DNA of 64,000 bases from Chloroflexi bacterium CFX4. GTDB taxonomy: Bacteria; Chloroflexota; Anaerolineae; Aggregatilineales; UBA2796. The stretch covers positions 177,874-241,873 of the forward strand of contig QWHC01000003.1 in NCBI GenBank assembly GCA_021404685.1, given 5' to 3'. Both the position numbers and the translations under genes were made by a program. This document shows positions 61,477 through 64,000 of the stretch, piece after piece. Position 1 is the first letter of the stretch. The number at the start of each line of letters is the position of its first letter. The notes below the pieces were generated by a model. It saw only the letters and a program-made list of their open reading frames with translations. It was not told the DNA's origin and made no database searches.

Positions 61477-62640
61477 TCACTGTGCGCGGATGGCTGCCAC
61501 GCCTTCCGCAGCGCGCTGGACAGCTTGGCTGGCTGCTGTCAGCGGATCGCGCCCTTCCTCCAGCACAGCATTGATCGCCTCGCGCAGCGGCAACCACAGC
61601 GCCGCCAACTCGGGACGGTTGGGCAGCGGCACGCCCGCCTCATAAAGCGCTCGCGCTAAAGGCATCAGCAGCGGCGCAGAATCGGCAGCCTCTGGCAGTG
61701 TTGGCAGAAAGCCGTACTGCCCTACGCGCTGTTGCGAATCGGTGCTGAGCACATAGCGGGCAAGGGCAAGGTTTGCCTCTCGGAAGGGACTGCCCACACC
61801 GATGTAAAGCTGCCATGCCCGCGCCACAGGTAGCCAGGCGCGCCCTTCCACGCTTGGCAGCGCCGCCACACCCAAATCATCACCTAAGGCAGCGCGCAGG
61901 GTGGGCAGCCGCCAACTGCCACCGAGCAGATAGCCAACCGCGCCTTGGCGGAAGCCATCTTCCGCCGCGCCGAACTGCACGCCTTCTGCGTCTGCCAAGC
62001 CGCGCAGCGCGATCAGATAGTTGCCAAGCGCATTCGTGCTGAGTGCGCTGTTAGCGTTTTCATCCAGCAGGCTGCCGTTCAGGGCAAAGAACATGCCCGC
62101 CGTTGGGTAAAAATCACGCGGTAGAATCAAGCCGACCTCAGCCGCCTGCGCCGCCAGATCGCGCACGGTGTTAGGCAGCCCTTCACCGATGAGCGCACGG
62201 TTGTAATAGAGCGTGTAGCTCTCCAGTGCCAGCGGGAGCGCCTGAACTTGCCCATTGAACTGCGCCAACTGCCATGCCAACGGCGTTAGGGTCTGGCGAA
62301 ATTCAGGCGTCAGGTTGCGATCCAACACAGCGGCAAAGCGGCGCACTGCTGGCTGCGCCAACGCATCCGAGGTGCTCAAAATCAGGTCAGGTGGACGCGC
62401 ATTTGGCGGATTATCGAGCAGGGCGGAAAGTTGGCTGTGCGGCACATAGATCGTCTCAAGGATGAGGTCGCCCGTTTGCAGCGGCGGATAGTCCGCCAGC
62501 CATTCCTGAAGCAAGGCAGCTTGCGGCGGCTGCCATGTATGCCACAGCACAAGCGTCGTTTGGGCGCGGCTTGGCACGGCAGCGGCGCCAAAGGCGGCGC
62601 ATAGACAGACTAAGCTAAACAGGGCGCGGATACAGCGCAT
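61477..62640 (-). CDS. Extracellular solute-binding protein, ABC sugar-type
   Basis: A 387-residue exported protein with a signal peptide (ALFSLVCLCAAFGAAAV). The N-terminal LVLWHTWQPPQAALLQEWLADY and later VGYLLGGSWRLP match family 1 extracellular solute-binding proteins. AGGTGAT before the ATG gives a strong ribosome site. No permease or ATPase gene lies nearby, so the import partner is elsewhere and the ligand is not determinable. Confidence 0.88.
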   Translation of the reverse strand: MRCIRALFSLVCLCAAFGAAAVPSRAQTTLVLWHTWQPPQAALLQEWLADYPPLQTGDLILETIYVPHSQLSALLDNPPNARPPDLILSTSDALAQPAVRRFAAVLDRNLTPEFRQTLTPLAWQLAQFNGQVQALPLALESYTLYYNRALIGEGLPNTVRDLAAQAAEVGLILPRDFYPTAGMFFALNGSLLDENANSALSTNALGNYLIALRGLADAEGVQFGAAEDGFRQGAVGYLLGGSWRLPTLRAALGDDLGVAALPSVEGRAWLPVARAWQLYIGVGSPFREANLALARYVLSTDSQQRVGQYGFLPTLPEAADSAPLLMPLARALYEAGVPLPNRPELAALWLPLREAINAVLEEGRDPLTAASQAVQRAAEGVAAIRAQ

Positions 62641-62766
62641 GGCAAATCACCTCTTAGGGCGTGATTATAACAGTTCCTCATGCTTGTGGAGAGGGAGATA
62701 GCAGAAATGGAGGTGGTGAAGGCGATAACCCACCATAGCGCGGTGCAGCCAACCCTTATTCTTAGC

Positions 62767-62816
62767 CCTTTCTTTGCAGGCGGGGAAGAACTCCTTTCCC
62801 GCCCGCAGGGAAGGTG
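62767..62816. repeat. Intergenic GC-rich repeat, inverted copies
   Basis: CTTTCTTTGCAGGCGGGGAA and, shortly after, CTTTCCCGCCCGCAGGGAAG lie in inverted orientation. The second resembles the hairpin at 63956-63983. It is a small dispersed palindromic element, a type I recall from Chloroflexota intergenic DNA. Confidence 0.5.
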
Positions 62817-62863
62817 GCGTGCGCTGGGGCGTAGTAGCACAGCGCGTGCGGGTCGGTTGTGGT

Positions 62864-63259
62864 TTAGGGTAGCCCGTTGGGTGGATGCACACCTGCTTGC
62901 ACCCAGATGCGGCGTGCTGCCATCAGCCGCGCTTGGTTCATCTTCAGGCGAACGACAGTTGCCCTGCCAGTGCTGGTTATACCGATAACCTCATCCCCCG
63001 CTGACGACCATTGAAAATGTGCTTCCCAACGCTCTGCACGCGGATTGAACAGTGCCACAGGGTCGCCTGTGAGGGGATCAATCGCTGTGGTGGCTCGCCC
63101 TTTGCTCAGGTTGCAAGATGGGCAGGCAAGGCATAAATTGTCGGCAGCATCGCCGCCATCAGGATCAATGTGTTCAACATGCATTGCTTGTCCAATGACC
63201 AATTGGGCAGTTTGGCAATACTCACAAGTATGTTTAGCACGCTCGTGGACATGCCGCAC
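62864..63259 (-). CDS. HNH endonuclease
   Basis: A 131-residue nuclease whose core carries CEYC, the HVEHIDPDGG signature and the second zinc pair CPSC with N. This is the usual Chloroflexota/cyanobacterial HNH paired with an RHH-like gene. The only start I can find is GTG 63259, and it lacks a clear ribosome site. Normal family N-termini extend further, and here the extra codons run back in frame to a single TGA at 63278. So the start may be degraded, or readthrough used. Confidence 0.8.
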   Translation of the reverse strand: MRHVHERAKHTCEYCQTAQLVIGQAMHVEHIDPDGGDAADNLCLACPSCNLSKGRATTAIDPLTGDPVALFNPRAERWEAHFQWSSAGDEVIGITSTGRATVVRLKMNQARLMAARRIWVQAGVHPPNGLP

Positions 63260-63277
63260 AACGGCTGCCCAAGGAGT

Positions 63278-63697
63278 TCAGCCATCAGCCGCCTTCAAAG
63301 CATCCATGTGGATGCTGTAGCCACGCCCCATCAGCAACTGCATCGCCTCAGCCTTCCGCAATGTCAGCCGCTGCCCACGCTCAACCAGTTGCTCTAGCTC
63401 CTCATGCTCTAATGCTTCCAAACTGCCCGCACTGTGCTTATCCATCAACATCTGCATTCGCACTTGCGTTGCTACTGCCATCTGCTCACGGGCAATTGTC
63501 CACAATGTATCATCCGAGAGATGCGCTAACGCCCGCAGTTCTGCACGCTCATCGGTTGGCAGCGCCAACAGCACATCCTCTAACGCCTGCGCGAGATGAG
63601 AACGAATCACCTCATCAATTGGGCGCGCCATTTGCTCTGCGAGCTGCTTTGCCTTGTCATAGAGCGCCTCTGGAATAGAGATTGTGTAGTCGCTCAT
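63278..63697 (-). CDS. Ribbon-helix-helix-like protein of an HNH-linked gene pair
   Basis: A 139-residue protein with an N-terminal RHH-like segment (YTISIPEALYDKAKQLAEQ, then IDEVIRSHL). It continues with a helical part (LSDDTLWTIAREQM, EHEELEQLVERGQRLTLRKAEAMQLLMGRGY) that I recall from a gene pair conserved with HNH nucleases. It is in the same reading frame as the downstream HNH gene, separated by one TGA. ATG 63697 is preferred over 63712 as it starts the family-like sequence. Confidence 0.65.
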   Translation of the reverse strand: MSDYTISIPEALYDKAKQLAEQMARPIDEVIRSHLAQALEDVLLALPTDERAELRALAHLSDDTLWTIAREQMAVATQVRMQMLMDKHSAGSLEALEHEELEQLVERGQRLTLRKAEAMQLLMGRGYSIHMDALKAADG

Positions 63698-63747
63698 CGT
63701 TACGTTACCCATTATTGACTGTTACGATGATTATACACAGTGGCGCA

Positions 63748-63941
63748 ATGCTGCGACCACACGCCCTCATGCGCGTCGCGGGTGAGGAAGAGTCCGTGCG
63801 GCGGTGTATCGCTAGGTTGTTAAGGTGCGCTTGAGTCGGGTTGCCCTCTACATAGCCGTACCCATTCCGCGATGCCGAGCGCTCCCACACGCCTTCATGC
63901 GGATCGCGGGTGAGGAACAGTCCGTGCGGCGGGGCAACCAA
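63748..63941 (-). pseudogene. Decayed RHS-repeat C-terminal fragments, two copies
   Basis: On the minus strand the peptide PPHGLFLTRDPHEGVWERS (63884-63932) and a second copy PPHGLFLTRDAHEGVW (about 63760-63804) are RHS-type repeat ends like the usual FLTRDPWEG motif. The copies are 128 bp apart and in different frames, so they cannot belong to one intact gene. They look like remnants of an RHS locus whose rest lies outside the window. Confidence 0.6.
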
Positions 63942-64000
63942 CCCCTATCCCCCAACCCCTTTCCCCGCCCGCAGGGAAAGGGGCGTCGCTAGGTTGTTAA
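63809..64000. repeat. 15-bp direct repeat flanking the RHS remnant
   Basis: TCGCTAGGTTGTTAA occurs at 63809-63823 and again at 63986-64000, 177 bp apart. Its second copy follows the GC-rich hairpin. It marks the duplicated ends of the RHS remnants. Confidence 0.6.
63956..63983. repeat. GC-rich palindromic hairpin element
   Basis: CCCCTTTCCC (63956-63965) pairs with GGGAAAGGGG (63974-63983) over an 8-nt loop. It interrupts the second copy of the RHS remnant relative to the first, and related copies lie at 62767-62816. Confidence 0.6.

Noticed and set aside
1..64000. tRNA genes or CRISPR arrays
   Set aside because: Apart from the tmRNA acceptor end I found no T-loop/acceptor pairs consistent with a tRNA, and no spaced direct repeats of CRISPR type; the repeats seen are within proteins or intergenic hairpins.

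Overview
The window reads as bacterial chromosome with about 58 to 60% GC by eye. It is most likely from a member of the Chloroflexota, probably Anaerolineae-like. That call rests on gene style: a PadR/HAAS pair, a Ser/Thr kinase fused to a STAND ATPase and TPRs, repeated DUF7282-type secreted domains, a YfhO-like glycosylation protein, and an ssrA tag beginning ANT and ending ALALAA. The placement is inference and no rRNA gene is present. No tRNA gene, CRISPR array, complete insertion sequence or prophage was seen.

Layout. 1-1.7 kb: 3'-truncated dnaG on the minus strand. 1.8-3.7 kb: a probably leaderless two-gene operon of a tRNA-guanine-transglycosylase-like protein and a strikingly ArmA/Rmt-like 16S rRNA methyltransferase. 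3.65-5.7 kb: polysaccharide ABC exporter (ATPase and permease). 5.8-7.0 kb: tmRNA gene ssrA and the nucleoid protein HU. 7.1-16.5 kb: mostly housekeeping genes (ribokinase-like, asd, dgt, FGGY kinase, cysteine desulfurase) plus a GT-C-like membrane protein, a TolB-like propeller and an orphan histidine-kinase DHp fragment. 16.9-19.6 kb: PadR-led membrane/oxidoreductase operon. 19.7-25.6 kb: membrane GAF-HTH sensor with a GNAT, then upp-GT39-DUF58. 26.4-30.3 kb: heterodimeric ABC exporter with a TfoX C-domain gene between its halves. 30.7-33.3 kb: Zn/Mn ABC importer behind a consensus promoter carrying a palindrome. 33.4-37.6 kb: WecG-type glycosyltransferase and a DrmD-like SNF2/DUF3883 helicase. 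38-43.9 kb: phosphate transport operon preceded by tandem 11-bp-spaced PHO-box-like repeats, with three architecturally odd proteins (FAS1-PstS fusion, PstC with an insert, very large PstA). 43.9-48.7 kb: Mg-chelatase-I-like AAA+ ATPase, thioesterase, Uma2 and DUF7282 repeat protein. 48.9-56 kb: polyprenol-phosphate mannosyltransferase and a 1373-residue fusion of a YfhO-like protein to a Wzx/MurJ-like flippase, then small unknowns and a secreted propeller-like protein. 56-62.6 kb: kinase-STAND-TPR protein, two secreted proteins and a sugar-type binding protein. 62.8-64 kb: RHH-like plus HNH gene pair and decayed RHS repeat ends.

Several genes fit together as an envelope-glycan theme: Wzm/Wzt exporter, GT39, WecG, DPM synthase, YfhO-flippase fusion. 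Phosphate and zinc/manganese uptake have visible candidate cis-regulation. The most unusual module is the Tgt-like/Rmt-like operon, with its promoter-embedded inverted repeat: a possible two-enzyme RNA modification unit related to clinical aminoglycoside-resistance methyltransferases. All assignments come from reading the sequence and family recall; no database search was run.
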